Source: Fremontodendron californicum
Lineage: Eukaryota; Streptophyta; Magnoliopsida; Malvales; Malvaceae
Length of the DNA: 64,000 bases
NCBI GenBank assembly: GCA_030761205.1
Contig: JAULJL010000004.1
Location: forward strand, 21,797,172-21,861,171
Direction of reading: 5' to 3'
Part shown: piece by piece, positions 1-11,127 of the stretch
Position numbering within the stretch: the stretch's first letter is position 1
Layout: each line of letters opens with the position of its first letter
Made by a program: the position numbers and the translations under genes
The notes under the pieces: generated by a model
The model's database searches: none
What the model saw: the letters and a program-made list of their open reading frames with translations, nothing else
Told to the model about the DNA's origin: nothing

Positions 1-281
1 CCCTTATTGATGTTCCAAGAGAACACACCCTTAGTGAACCAATTTGAGCCTACATTGAATAAGCTATCTCTTTGGTAACCATAACTTGTCCCTAACCTAA
101 AAATACTTATATCTTTACCTTTGTTCCAAAGATGAATTAGCATGTTTTGAGACAAGTTGCAAAGACAAGGGATATTTTTAGTTAAAAATTTGGGTTAGAA
201 ACAAGAAATAAGTGTGGGGGGGAAAGAAAAGAAAAGTCAAGAGAAAAAGAAATGAAATACTGGCAAATACATTCCTATGTA

Positions 282-289
<8 letters not shown>

Positions 290-317
<28 letters not shown>
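290..317. repeat. TA microsatellite
   Basis: About 14 uninterrupted TA units follow a short A tract inside the Athila-like 3' region. Confidence 0.9.
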
Positions 318-320
<3 letters not shown>

Positions 321-1116
321 TCATCTCTTGAATTTGTGGAAAAAGAAAAAGATGTTACAAAGTCGTTTAGAATGAAGAAAAGGCCCAACATGAATATCCG
401 GCCTAGGTGACTATGTACTTGTAAAGAGTTTTGAGAAGTTTCTTTGTATGATCTTTTTATGTCTCTAAACTTTATGAACTCTTTGGAACCTTTGTGATAT
501 CTTTATCCTTTTGTTCTTCAACCACATTACAAACCCCTTGGCCCCATTACAACCTTGATTAAAGACCTCTTGATTCATGAAGTTGTATGATCTAAATAGT
601 GGAGAATAGGTGGACAAGCAAGAATATGGTAGAACTGTTTTCATGAGATTGATTGAGTGTAAACACTTCACCACTACTTTAAAGAGTGAAAATCATGAGG
701 GTATCCCATGTGAGAAGTTGAGATTAAATTTGAACATGCAATATTTTGATTGAGATATGTTATGCTAATATTGGCTTAACTCAAACAATTTACATTCAAG
801 CATGATTTTTTGTGAAATTCTTTAAGCTATTGATTAGTTTATAAGACTTGTTCAAATATTGTCTCTAATTTGTATTGAAAGGATTAGGAGTAAATATTTT
901 TAGTATATGCAGTTTATTTATATTTTAGTTTTTCAATGTTTGTGGGTATCGTTCTAGTAAACCCTCACGAGACTAAACTCGTCCACTAGGGACACCTAGG
1001 GGTTTAAAGGCTTGTGTCACATGCTAAGTGCCACCGTGATTTCCTACGAAAATGGATTAGATTAGATTTTCTTATTTTATTTTTATTGAGTCGTTGCTAG
1101 GGACTAGCAACAATCT

Positions 1117-1129
1117 AAGTGTGGGGGTG
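1117..1129 (+). promoter_or_regulatory. polypurine tract of Athila-like element
   Basis: AAGTGTGGGGGTG lies immediately upstream of the LTR start TGATAACTCG. The position and G-rich purine composition fit the plus-strand primer site of an LTR retrotransposon on the plus strand. Confidence 0.6.
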
Positions 1130-1460
1130 TGATAACTCGTATAATTATATAGTTTTTAGTTATGTTTTATTATTGTTTTGTGTCAAATACGAGTTATTAT
1201 TGTTTAGTCTAATTGTGTTTATGATCTTTTATATTTTTATGTATTTTGGTGTTTTTCACAAGTTTCTTTGAGTGATTTCAGATTACTAGAATTAAGGGCA
1301 AATCCAGTTCAGTTTCAGTTCCGACACCTTTTGCCATATCAGCTATATCTCGAGTTTCACTGAAGCAATAAGGCTGAAATTTGTAGCCATGCAAAGCTAA
1401 GAGGCATATCTATCTTTTTCATGTTTTACACTTCTTAAAACGGAGTCGTTTTCCCTAGCG

Positions 1461-1846
1461 AAATCGACCATCAAGTTGGCTGATGTGCAATGATGTCTGT
1501 GCTGACATGTTTTCGTATTATGCCCGTATCTTCTTATCCACATCAGCAAATGAGCTGATTCCAACGGCTATGGTTCCGTAACTGATAGGGGAACCTTTGT
1601 CTAGAAGACCATGTGATCAGATCAGGCCTCCAATATTGAATAAATCGACCATCAAGGTGGCTGATGTGTAATGACATCTGTGCTGACATGTTTTCGTATT
1701 TTGCCCATATCTGCTTAACCACATCAGCAAATGAGCTGATTCCAACGGCTATGGTTCCGTAACTGATAGGGGAACCTTTTTCTAGAAGACCATGTGATCA
1801 GATCAGGCCTCCAATATTGACGAAATCGACCATCAAGTTGGCTGAT
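1461..1846 (+). repeat. 181-bp tandem duplication in LTR U3
   Basis: Units begin AAATCGACCATCAAG at 1461, 1642 and 1823: two full copies and a short third. The copies differ by only a few bases. The array lies just upstream of the LTR TATA box, where enhancer repeats are often found in retroelement U3 regions. Confidence 0.85.
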
Positions 1847-1916
1847 CAAAATCGTCATATACCTACCTTTGAAATTTGTAAAGCTTGTCTCTTGTCATTT
1901 AGCCCTCCAAAATGTG

Positions 1917-1925
1917 TATAAATAG
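1917..1925 (+). promoter_or_regulatory. TATA box of Athila-like LTR
   Basis: TATAAATAG occurs in the U3/R part of the LTR. The same motif is at the matching place in the other two LTR copies (30865 and 61528), which supports it as the element's core promoter. Confidence 0.6.
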
Positions 1926-2790
1926 AGGGCCTTGGATGATTGTAAGGGATCATATTGGAGATTGGTAGGATATTAGCCATTTTAACAAAATTCTCTAAGT
2001 TTTCTTCTTCTTTCTTTTCTCTAGTTTTCTTTTTCTTTAGAAAGAGCAAGAGGTTGGATAATTAATATTCTTCTTCTTCTTCTTTCTTTCTTTTATTTTC
2101 TTCTTAGATTCTATTTAATTTTATGTTTATAATGCCTATGCTAGGCTAAACTTCTATTTGGTTAAGGTTGATTTCAAAGCCCTAGACATGTTTTGTGATT
2201 GATTTTCAGATTCTATCTATCATTAATTTTCTATCAAAGTTGCTTATGTTCTTCTACAAGAATTGTTCATGATGTTGTCTTGATTTATTTAGGTGTACAA
2301 CTAGATAGATCTTGATAATTATCTATTGCTAGTTTAGGAGTCTTGATCCGTGTAATTGTCTTGATTTCCTATTCATAAGTGGCAATTTGTGATTAATGAT
2401 TATGGTCAAGTTTTCAATAATTGCAAAGTGGAACATAACCTAAGTTGAACAATCGGAGCTTATGTGTTTGTTGCTTAGATCAACCTATCTTTCTCATCAT
2501 AAAGCTACCATTAAATTGAATTTAGAGAGCTTATTCTAAGTTGTTTAATGGTTAGAGATTAAATAGAGAGCTTGTTCTATTTAACGACAAACTAAGGAAA
2601 GATTGGGGTAACAGAGCTTGTTGTTATCTACGGTTGTTAACTTTGATAGTTGGTTGATATTGATAGATTTGAAATTGATTCTTAATGATGTCTAGTGGTG
2701 GAGAATGAAACCTTAACCATATTTTTCATATTTGATTCTTCTTACTTACTTGTTTTCTTACTTTTCTAGTTTGCTTATTTTTAAAAGTAT

Positions 2791-2945
2791 ATTTATTTTT
2801 ATTGGCTGGTTATACCGCCTAATTTGTATATTAACTTTGTTTTATTTTTATTGGCTGGTTATACCGCCTAATTTAGTATATATATTATTGGCTGGTTATA
2901 CCGCCTAATTTAGTATATATATTTTTATTGGCTGGTTTTACCGCC
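2791..2945 (+). repeat. short tandem array GGCTGGTTATACCGCC
   Basis: Four copies of a roughly 37-50 bp unit carry GGCTGGTTATACCGCC (last copy TTTTACC), starting near 2804, 2853, 2890 and 2939. It is in the downstream part of this LTR and absent from the other two copies. Confidence 0.8.
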
Positions 2946-3149
2946 TTTCATCTTATTCTTATTATTTACTTTAGTTTAAATCTGGCTTCAAAAACCCCTT
3001 TTCTTTTATTGTTCTTGAATTTAAGTTTTAAACTATTAACTTATAAACTAAAACCCAATCCCTGAGGACTCGACCCTTGCTAACTACTATACTTACAATT
3101 TATCTTTTTAGTGCAAGGTTAAATAAGATACACTCTTTTGGGTGCATCA

Positions 3150-6100
3150 CTACCTTAGGAAAATATGTCAAATTAGATTTTCTAAAAACAAAACTTTGTG
3201 ATTGTTTGAAAACAATTTTGAGGAAAAACTAGAATAAAGATTAAAAACCCCTACCAAACCCTTTTTAAATAGCTCTAATTTCCTAAGTTTAAAATCCCAG
3301 ACTTGACCACCCTTAACCCGAGATTTAAAAAATCACTTTAAAGTTTAAAAAGGCTTAGAAACTACCCTAAGACAGTAGCTAAATCTTCTAACCAACCCCC
3401 TCTAAATGCCTTAGCCAAATTCAACCATTATTCCTCTTTTGATTTCAAATCTGCCTCTACTGTCTGGTTTTACCACACGATTTTTTAGCCTATTTTTAAA
3501 AATTCAAAAAAATCTAAAAATAATACTGGAGACTCAAAACATGTAAAAGTACACACAAAAATTTGGCTTAATTTTTTGATTAAAGATGAGTGCCTAGAAA
3601 AATAGGAGATGTTCGATTACTAGGTAAAAAAAACTATTTTGTCAAAACACATTTTTTGCCTTTGATAAAGTCATTCAAAAATCAAAATAAAAATTGTTGG
3701 AGATCATCCTAAAGACCTAAGGACAGTAGCTAAACATTTAAAAACCTTGGACAAAAATTGACTAAGTAAAAAAAACCACAAAGGTAGAATAATCTATTTG
3801 ACAACTCCTCAATTTTCCACAAGTATGCTCAAGTGAGCATGACTTTGAGCCATTGATTGGCCTAAGTCATAAATCATGTGGCAATGACATGGAATGCATG
3901 AACACGCAGCAAATGAAATGTATGGTCTAAAGGTCTAAATGGTAAAGGAAATGCATGACAATTCAAGACAACCTAAATGCCTAGCATGAGTTTGCATGGC
4001 AATAAATGCCATCCAAACTCAATATGCATGCAATGCTTGATAATGTAAATGTGACTTGGACCTAATATGTTATGAATATGCATGAAAATGCTAATGTAAC
4101 CTAAGACCTAATAGCATAGTAATGCATGACAATACCAATGTGATTTAAGACTCAATATGCATGGCACTACCAATATGGCCTAGACCTAAAATGTAATGAA
4201 CATGCATAGCAATACTATGAACATACAATGACCCATGAAACTAATGTCAATACTGGAATAAACAGCAATTAATACACAATTTCAAGATATGATAATGCAA
4301 AGCATGTTACCTAAACAAAATACAAATGCATGATAAGGCAAGGGATGCATGAAGAGGCCAAATGTAGCTACATGATGCTTTAATGCAATCCTATCTAGTA
4401 AATGACACAAGTACATGACAAATCATATTAAGATGCATAATGTCATGACATTTTCATAAGCATATGACATACTAAAATCAAAATGCACAAGCTCATGGCA
4501 TGGAGATGCAAACAAGTTAAGAAGCAAAAGGAAAATGCACATGCAAGGCATACAAAAATGGATTTGTCGAATGGTCATGGAACAAAATGATGGCATTTTA
4601 TCATAACATTTTCATAAGCACATGGCATACTAAAATCAAAATGAACAAGTTCATGGCATGGAGATGCAAACAAGTTAAGAAGCAAAAGGAAAATGCACAT
4701 GCAAGGCATACTAAAATGGAGTAGCCGAATGGCCATGTAACAAAATAAAGAAAAATGCAAACATGGTTATAATATAAGACATGATACATGAAAAAAAAAT
4801 GCACAATATGAGCATAGGAACACAATGGCCGAATATGAAAGGGAAAGTTATTAAGCATGGAATATAAATATATAAGTAAATATAGCATAGAAAATAATGT
4901 GAAGAACATACAAAAAAATTTAACATAGACATGCAAAACAAATAACAAGCAAAACTAGTAAATAAAACAAGGAAAGTTAAGCTCCGTGGTTGGTATAAAA
5001 TGGGCATAGGCTCTCACCTAACCATAATCACTTGGTCTTGCCAAGATCATGAAGCCTTTCCATTCCAAAAAATCAGAAAATAAACCATGTTAAACAGCAA
5101 AATTAAGGTGAGCTTCATGGTAGGTAAAAATGGGCATAGCCTCTCTCCTAACCATGGTCACTTGGTCTAGCCAAGATCATGTAGCCATTTCAACCTTTTT
5201 GCTTCATCTTTTGTAAAAAATCAGAACCTTAGAATACTCTAAAAAAAAACCTTCTAAAAATCATTTTCACAACAACATGCAAGGAAGAAAAAAAAATAGA
5301 AAACCAAGACAAATAAACATGCCATATTCGGCCATAGCATGAAACCATGTAAAAAAAAAAATTGTTTTCCACCATTTTAATGAAGAAGAAGAAATGAAAA
5401 CATAAGTAAACATTAAAAAACTTTATTTTTATGAAAAATATAGTAGGAAAACAAGATAGAAAATCAAGAAAACACCATAGAAAACAAGAAGAAAGCTATG
5501 CTAGAACTTGGTAGAGATGACTACCTTCAAGCTCTCTATTGAAAACCTTTTTTTCTTTCTTTCAAAACCTTTTTTCTTTGCCAAATTAGATACTTTTTCC
5601 AGCCAAAAAACATATGAAAAAATGAAACCAGCCCCCCTCTTTAGCCTTGGCCGAATGGCCTCTCACCCTTGGATGGGAATTGCACTTTTTTCTCCTCCAA
5701 TCTTGGCCTTTAGATTAAGATATTTTGATGACAACATAAAAGTGTCATCTTGCCAATTGATAGCAGCCCTTAAGATGTGTACTCAGCCCTTGTAGTAACA
5801 TTAGCCCTTAGATACAAAAGAGGACCAATCCCATGCACTCCCTTGCTTGCCTCCTTGAGTGCCTACCCTTTGATGAGTTGTGCTCTTCCATTCTTGGTCA
5901 TTGGATGAGGACAACATAAAAATGACATCTTGTAGATTAAATCCAGCCCTCAACATGTGTGCTCAGCCCTTGCACATGGCCTAAGCCATTGGATGAAAAG
6001 AGACAATCACATGCACTCCCTTGCTTAACCGAATGGATGCTCCCCTTTGGATGAATTGTGCTCATCTTTTTTATTCCATAATTGGCCATTAGATGAGGGT

Positions 6101-7682
6101 TCTTTCATGACAAATAAAAATGTCATCTTGGCATTTAAGCTTGGCCATTGGATGGTGCATTCAACTTTCCTACAAGGCACCTAAGCCATTGGATGAAGGG
6201 GGGACCATTTGCAAGGTGTTAATGGTAGCATGTGGCTTGATAGTGACTAAGAAATTAAATTGTTATAGCTTCCTTCTTCTCCTATATTCTGGCTGACCAA
6301 GGGAAGAAAAATCCTAGCAATTCCTTCTTATTTCATATTTTCATCAATTACAAATTTGTCCTTTTTGATTTCCTTGGTGAAATGACCTTTTTGCCCCCTG
6401 AACCTAAATAAATAGCAGACGGACTCCAAATTCGAACTTTATTTTTTCAATACTTCCAAAATAATAAAAAAATGGAATTCTGGAAGTTTTCAAAATTTTT
6501 CAAGTCCATTTGCTATTTATTTCGGATTTATTTCCAAAATTGCCCCTTTTATGCACCCGAACTTTACCATTTTTTAAACGAGCTCCGAATCCATATTTTT
6601 CTTCACCAATCTTTTCCAAATGATTTAAAAATGTGATCTGTAAGTTTTCATAATATTTGGAGCTCATTTGCTATTTTTCGGGATTTATCTGCTTGAATTA
6701 CTACATAGGGGACTCGGGATTTGGCCATTTTGCAAACGAACTCCAAATCAAGATTTTATTTTTCCAATCTCTTCCAAATAATTTAAAATTGATATTTGAA
6801 AATCTTCAGAATTTTTGGAGTTCATTTGCTATTTTTCTAGGATTTTTCCTGTTGAATTTCTACATAGTGGGCCTAGTATTTGGCCATTTTGCAAACGAAC
6901 TCTGAATCAAGATTTTCTTTTGCCAATCTCTTAGAAGTGATTTAAAAATGAGATTTGGAAATTTATAGAATTTTTGGAGTTCATTTGCTATTTTTCCCAT
7001 ATTTTCCAATTTTTCCCTTTTACCTCCGAAACCCGGTTTTGCTCGAAACAAGTTCGATTTTCAAATTTTCTTCAAACTGAGCCTTGGGCTATCCTTGTTT
7101 AATCATTTCTCATTAATTAGGGGCTTTATTCCTACCAAATTGGACCAATTTTGTAATTTTTCCAAATTTCACCGAAATCCACCAAAAAATCCTAATTCTC
7201 GATTTTCTTTCGAATTGACTTTTCTATCAGTTTTTCTTCCAAGTGGTTTTTCCATTACCCGTAGTCAGTGCTTATCTTTCATTTGAGACCTTCAATTTTG
7301 ACCAATTTGATCGTTTAAGCACTTTTCCCAAAATTTTCCGAAATAGGGTTTTCTTTCTACTGAATTTTGTAACCCAACTTCCGACCTCCATATCTTTCAA
7401 TGTAGACCTCGGATTATCAAAATTCTTTCACCGTTTTTCAATTGAACCTCAAATATTGATTTTGAAAGTGGGTTGACTTTACTTGACTTTTTTAGGGTTG
7501 ACTTTTCTGGGGTTGACTTTTTCATGGTTATTTTTTTGAGTTTGACTTTTTCTGTCTGCTTTCTTAGACTAAGTCTTGGAGTAACACCTGAAGGATGAGA
7601 AAAGCCTTTTAGCATTCAGAAACATTAATTTAGGAAGAAAATGTACCTGATTTAGGGGTCCGGACAAAATTAGATGTCTACA
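3150..7682 (-). mobile_element. Ogre/Tat-like LTR, diverged copy truncated by Athila insertion
   Basis: This is a diverged relative of the 4.5-kb LTRs at 11128-15688 and 23976-28492. It starts at the point matching about 12048 (CCTTAGGAAAATATGTCAAA) and runs to the shared end TGTCTACA at 7682; on the minus strand that is the LTR start TGTAGACA. The roughly 0.9 kb missing on the left lies beyond the Athila-like insertion. Its right end touches copia coding sequence directly with no PPT, so 7682 is an outer end: a solo LTR or the 5' LTR of a minus-strand element. It contains gcATG-rich low-complexity sequence (3890-4960) and repeated near-identical blocks at about 4440-4560 and 4580-4740. I see no real gene. 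Confidence 0.75.
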
Positions 7683-8390
7683 GTCACTATGGATGTTGTT
7701 TTTCATGAAGATACAGTGTACTTCTCCAAACCTAAATTTCAGGGGGAGTATCAAAAGGAAATTCAAAGTCTAGAGTATGATAACCAAGATGTGGGCAACT
7801 TGGATATAAGTGGTATGACATTGAATTCCAGTGGTGATGACTCACAGACTAAAATAAATAAGGAAATGGGTGAATTGAATTTAAGTGGTATGATACTAGA
7901 TCAAAGTAGTGATGAGCACCCAATAACCAGGGAAGTAAGTAATGCGCAGTACCCAATAACTGAAGAGGTGGATCTATCTCCAACTCAGCCTGAAATTGAA
8001 TTTCTAGAAAATATAGCTCCATCTCCGATCGACATATCACACCAATCGTTTACTGAAAATGTTCCTGAGCCACACAGAAGACAGTTACCACAACGTCACA
8101 CGAGAGGTATTCCTAAATCCACATATGAATCTGAACTCTCTAGTAAAGTAAAATATCCCATAAGCCATTATGTGTCTAACCATTCTTTGTCATAATCAAA
8201 CATGTCATTTTTGAATCAATTATCTACTGTATCTATTCCTAACAGTGTGCAGAAAGCTTTAGCTGATCCTAGGTGGAAAACAGCTATGAATGAAGAGATG
8301 AAATCTCTGGAAAAAAAAATGAAACATAGGAACTAGTTGATCCTCCACCAGGAAAGAAACCAGTTGGATGTCGGTGGATTTACATCGTGA
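7683..8390 (+). pseudogene. copia pol: integrase C-terminal and linker region
   Basis: One open frame runs from 7683 to a stop at 8193 and starts in the pol motif VTMDVVFHED. It includes GEYQKEIQ and ends VSNHSLS. The same frame resumes after the stop with the characteristic ALADPRWKTAMNEEMKSLE at about 8256-8318. An A-run at 8312-8321 then shifts the frame before the GKKPVGCRWI block that leads into the reverse transcriptase. The stop and the frameshift show that it is inactive. Confidence 0.85.
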
Positions 8391-9717
8391 AGTACAAGGC
8401 TGATGGCATAATTGAACGCTTTAAGGCGAGACTAGTAGCAAAGGGATACACTCAAACCTACAAGATTGATTACACAGAAACATTTTCACCTGTAGGCAAA
8501 ATCAACACAGTTCGTTTCCTGTTGTCTTTAGCTGCAAACTTGGATTGGACCTTACAACAATTTGATGTGAAGAATGCTTTTTTACATGGTGAATTATTTG
8601 AAGAAGTCTACATAGATCTCCCACTAGGGTGCATGATACCCAAAAGACATAGCCGGAAGGTATGCAGATTAAAGAAATCATTGTATGGGCTGAAACAGTC
8701 TCCTAGAGAATGGTTTGGAAGGTTCACAAAATCTATGATAGCCTTCGGCTACAATCAAAGCAACTTAGATCATACTCCTTTCCTCAAAAAATAGCAAGAT
8801 AAGATAACTGCACTCATTGTATATGTGGATGATATGGTGGTTACAGGGAATGATCCTAATGAGAGGGAGGCCTTACATAATTACTTGTCCAAAGAATTTG
8901 AAATGAAAGATCTAGGTCCTCTGAAATATTTTCTTGGGATTGAAGTATCTCGATCTAAAAAATGAATAGTTCTGTCTCAAAGAAAATATGCTCTAGATCT
9001 ATTACAAGAGACTGGTATGTCAGCATCTCAAGCAGTTGATACACCAGTAGAAGAATGTTTAAAAATATGTGTTGAGTCCAACCAAGTACCAGCTGACAAA
9101 GGAAGATACCAAAGACTTGTAGGGAGGTTGTTGTACTTATCTCATACCAGACCAGATCTAACTTATGCTTTGAGTATTGTCAACCAGTTTATGCATAATC
9201 TTGGAGAACAACATATGAATGCAGTTATTCGCATTTTGAGGTATCTGAAGTCTGCCCCAGGAAAATGAGTATTATTTACTAAAAACACAGACTATCAAAG
9301 CATAGAAGCCTATACTGATGTCGATTGGCCTGGTGATGTGGGTGATAGGCGGTCTAATTCTAGATACTAACCTTTGTAGGAGGTAACCTTGTGACATGGA
9401 AAAGCAAGAAACAAAATGTTGTAGCTCGCTCAAGTGCAGAAGCTGAATTCAGAAGTTTGGCAAATGTACTTTGTGAGGCATCATGGCTAAGACTCTTTCT
9501 ACAAGATTTGGGTTATCTATCTGAACAACCTATCCAACTGTTTTGTGAGAATAAAGCAACATGTGACATCACATATAATCCAATTCAACATGACTGTACA
9601 AAGCACGTCGAGGTAGACAGATTTTTCACTAAGAAAAAGTTGGATGGAAAGATTGTGGAATTGCCTAAGATTCGATCAGAGGATCAGTTGGCTGACATCC
9701 TCACCAAAGCAGTCTGA
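8387..9717 (+). pseudogene. copia pol: reverse transcriptase and RNase H
   Basis: Reverse transcriptase of the RVT_2 (Ty1/copia) family, copying element RNA into DNA. Visible motifs in order: ERFKARLVAKGYTQ, QFDVKNAFLHG, LKKSLYGLKQSPREW, then the catalytic YVDDMVV at about 8821-8841, and KDLGPLKYFLGIEVS. RNase H shows VTWKSKKQNVVARSSAEAEF and ends KHVEVDRFF...QLADILTKAV. In-frame stops after FLKK (8792), SRSKK (8963), SAPGK (9266) and NSRY (9368) split the frame into pieces, so no full protein can be made. The frame stays otherwise aligned, so decay is mostly by point mutation. Confidence 0.93.
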
Positions 9718-9776
9718 AATTGAGTATTCTTAGAGTTTTTAAACACGTTTGGCATGTGGGACATCCATGCACCAAC

Positions 9777-9787
9777 TTGAGGGGGAG
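9777..9787 (+). promoter_or_regulatory. copia polypurine tract
   Basis: TTGAGGGGGAG sits directly upstream of the LTR start. It is the usual PPT form in plant copia elements. Confidence 0.85.
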
Positions 9788-10024
9788 TGCTGAATTAGCT
9801 GTACAGATTAATTTCTTCCTTCCTATTTTAGAATATTACATTTGACTAGTAAAGATACCAAGGCTGAAATTGAGTGATATGTTTTCTGTATAGCTTGATT
9901 CTAGGGATTAGCTTGATTCTATGGATTTATGTCTAGAATGCTCTCTCTATATACTCTGTACATATTTGAGTAAAAAGTATGAATGAAAAGATATACCATT
10001 CATAAAAAATGAAGAATTTCAACA
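9788..10024 (+). mobile_element. copia 3' LTR (237 bp)
   Basis: It starts TGCTGAATT and ends ATTTCAACA, giving an imperfect terminal inverted repeat. It carries CTATATA motifs near 9948 and is flanked by the PPT on the left and LINE-like sequence on the right. Confidence 0.8.
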
Positions 10025-10160
10025 TTGTGGGATACCTAAAGGAGAGGAAAGGGTGTTCATCGGATGCTGTTGAAGATGCTGATTTTAATGAGTTGATTAA
10101 TTAGGGTGAATTCATTGATCTACCTCTAAGTAGGAAGAAATTCACATGGTTCCACTATAA
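10025..10160 (+). pseudogene. LINE endonuclease-domain scrap
   Basis: The plus-strand reading gives ERKGCSSDAVEDADFNELIN, a stop, then GEFIDLPLSRKKFTWFHY. The pattern FNELI..x..IDLPL..KKFTW is typical of the endonuclease domain of plant non-LTR retrotransposons (L1-type pol). Only about 40 codons remain, with one stop. The copia LTR ends exactly where it begins, so the copia element probably jumped into this LINE relic. The other half of the target is not in view. Confidence 0.6.
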
Positions 10161-10780
10161 AAAAATTCATTTTTTTATTTAAAAAAAAAAACTAGAAAAA
10201 TTGTAGAGTTTTTGTTTTTGTTTTTTTTTTAAAATTTTATAAGTTGAGAAACACAATGACTCTATGTCTCTATGGTACTAACGCATTTATTCCGGTCTTA
10301 GTCCATAGTGCCTTACAATCCCCATGCTAACCCGGCAGGAATTCAAAGATGATAAAAGCTAGCAACGATTTAACAAACCATTCAATTCCAAACAAATCTA
10401 TGATTACTTTCACTCCATCTCTCATAATTTCAAATCAAACATCCACACCCGGTAACTTTCATTCTCTTTTAATTCCATAAAATGTCTACACACCTGGGAT
10501 CCTCTGCAAGAGTAATTTAATTTATTGTGGAATCCTCTTGTTCAACTGGGTTCATTGCCCATAATGTATTGTGGAAAGTTAGGAGAGTAATTTAATTTAT
10601 TTAAAAAAAAACAGTTGGAGATATATGAGGTTGCTATGCTGATCAGACTGAAGCTTCACATAGTAGGTTTTTTTTGTATATTTCTTTATCAATATGATTT
10701 ATAGTTTTGAGATAAGAAAATGAACAGCTATCGCCAAACACATAATTAGACACCTTTTTTTCCTTGTGTCTTTACATTTT
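10161..10780. other. unassigned AT-rich spacer
   Basis: Simple A/T runs followed by unique-looking sequence. A short TTTAATTTATT motif is repeated near 10515 and 10590. No gene, LTR or terminal repeat is recognised here. The expected 5' LTR and leader of the downstream gypsy element are not visible. Confidence 0.5.
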
Positions 10781-11127
10781 GGGATACTCCGCTTGGAGCA
10801 AAGGTTCGTACAGTGATGCTTAACTTGGAAGGTCGAGCCTTAAAATGGCATCATTATTTTGCCAAGACACAGAGAGGTGTTGAGAAGTTGAGTTGGGTTA
10901 AATATCTTACAGAGATAAGGGATCGATTTGCTCCAAATAAATATGAAGATCCCATGACTGAGTTGGTGTCCTTGAAGCAGACAGATACGGTTGAGCAATT
11001 TTAATGAAGAATTCTTAAGTATTTTCAATCTTATTGAACTTTTAGATTCTTATGCACTAACTATTTTCCATAGTAATTTGAAACCTAATATCTCTCAATC
11101 AATCAAATTATTTCACCCTAGGACCAT
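10781..11127 (+). pseudogene. gypsy gag, N-terminal part
   Basis: The reading shows the retrotransposon gag fold: LNLEGRALKWHHYF, then VKYLTEIRDRFAPNKYEDPM and SLKQTDTVEQF. A stop at 11002 is bypassed by a one-base shift, after which EEFLSIFNLIELLDSYAL continues to KLFHPRT. The frame is then cut by the Ogre-like element at 11127 and resumes in gag sequence at 28498 (INEALHLTKQIEA). Gag would form the particle that packages element RNA. Confidence 0.85.
11123..11127. repeat. TSD ACCAT, left copy
   Basis: ACCAT precedes the left LTR (TGTCGCAACC). An identical ACCAT follows the right LTR at 28493-28497. Confidence 0.95.

Larger units (their letters stand above)
1..1129 (+). mobile_element. Athila-like element, 3' non-coding internal region
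   Basis: This stretch has no credible coding sequence. It runs directly into a purine-rich tract and then a TG-starting LTR, so I read it as the 3' untranslated part of an Athila-like Ty3/gypsy element whose body lies left of the window. The phrase AAGTGTGGGGG, common near the 3' end of such elements, occurs just before the LTR, and a similar G-rich AGTGTGGGGG motif is near position 210. A TA microsatellite interrupts it near 290-317. The family call rests mainly on the neighbouring LTR, which resembles two other LTRs in the window. Confidence 0.55.
1130..3149 (+). mobile_element. Athila-like 3' LTR (2.0 kb)
   Basis: The LTR starts TGATAACTCG after a polypurine tract and ends GGTGCATCA. Its second half matches the LTRs at 30589-32001 and about 61030-62586 over long blocks: a TTC-rich tract, then TGCTAGGCTAAA, a stretch containing GGTTGATTTCAAAGCCCTAG, then GGACTCGACCCTTGC and the tail. 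It has a TATA box at 1917, a 181-bp tandem duplication in U3 (1461-1846) and a short tandem array (2791-2945). The base after it resumes an Ogre-like LTR, so this element was inserted into that older LTR. The left TSD lies outside the window. Confidence 0.75.
7683..10024 (+). mobile_element. Ty1/copia retrotransposon, 3' half
   Basis: A 5'-truncated copia element. The sequence begins inside the pol polyprotein, right after the Ogre LTR end at 7682, and continues through reverse transcriptase and RNase H to a polypurine tract and a 237-bp LTR. Gag, protease, most of integrase and the 5' LTR are absent, cut off by the Ogre-like insertion; they may continue left of the window. The LTR ends in ATTTCAACA, mirroring its start TGCTGAATT. 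The left break is an insertion point, so no TSD can be read. Confidence 0.9.

Noticed and set aside
4575..5007. Overlapping minus-strand open frames rich in Cys, Phe and Tyr
   Set aside because: They lie in gcATG-rich low-complexity LTR sequence, overlap in different frames and resemble no family.
10161..10780. Possible 5' LTR of the gypsy chromovirus
   Set aside because: No sequence matching the 3' LTR at 33750-34132 is found here, so the 5' LTR appears to be missing.
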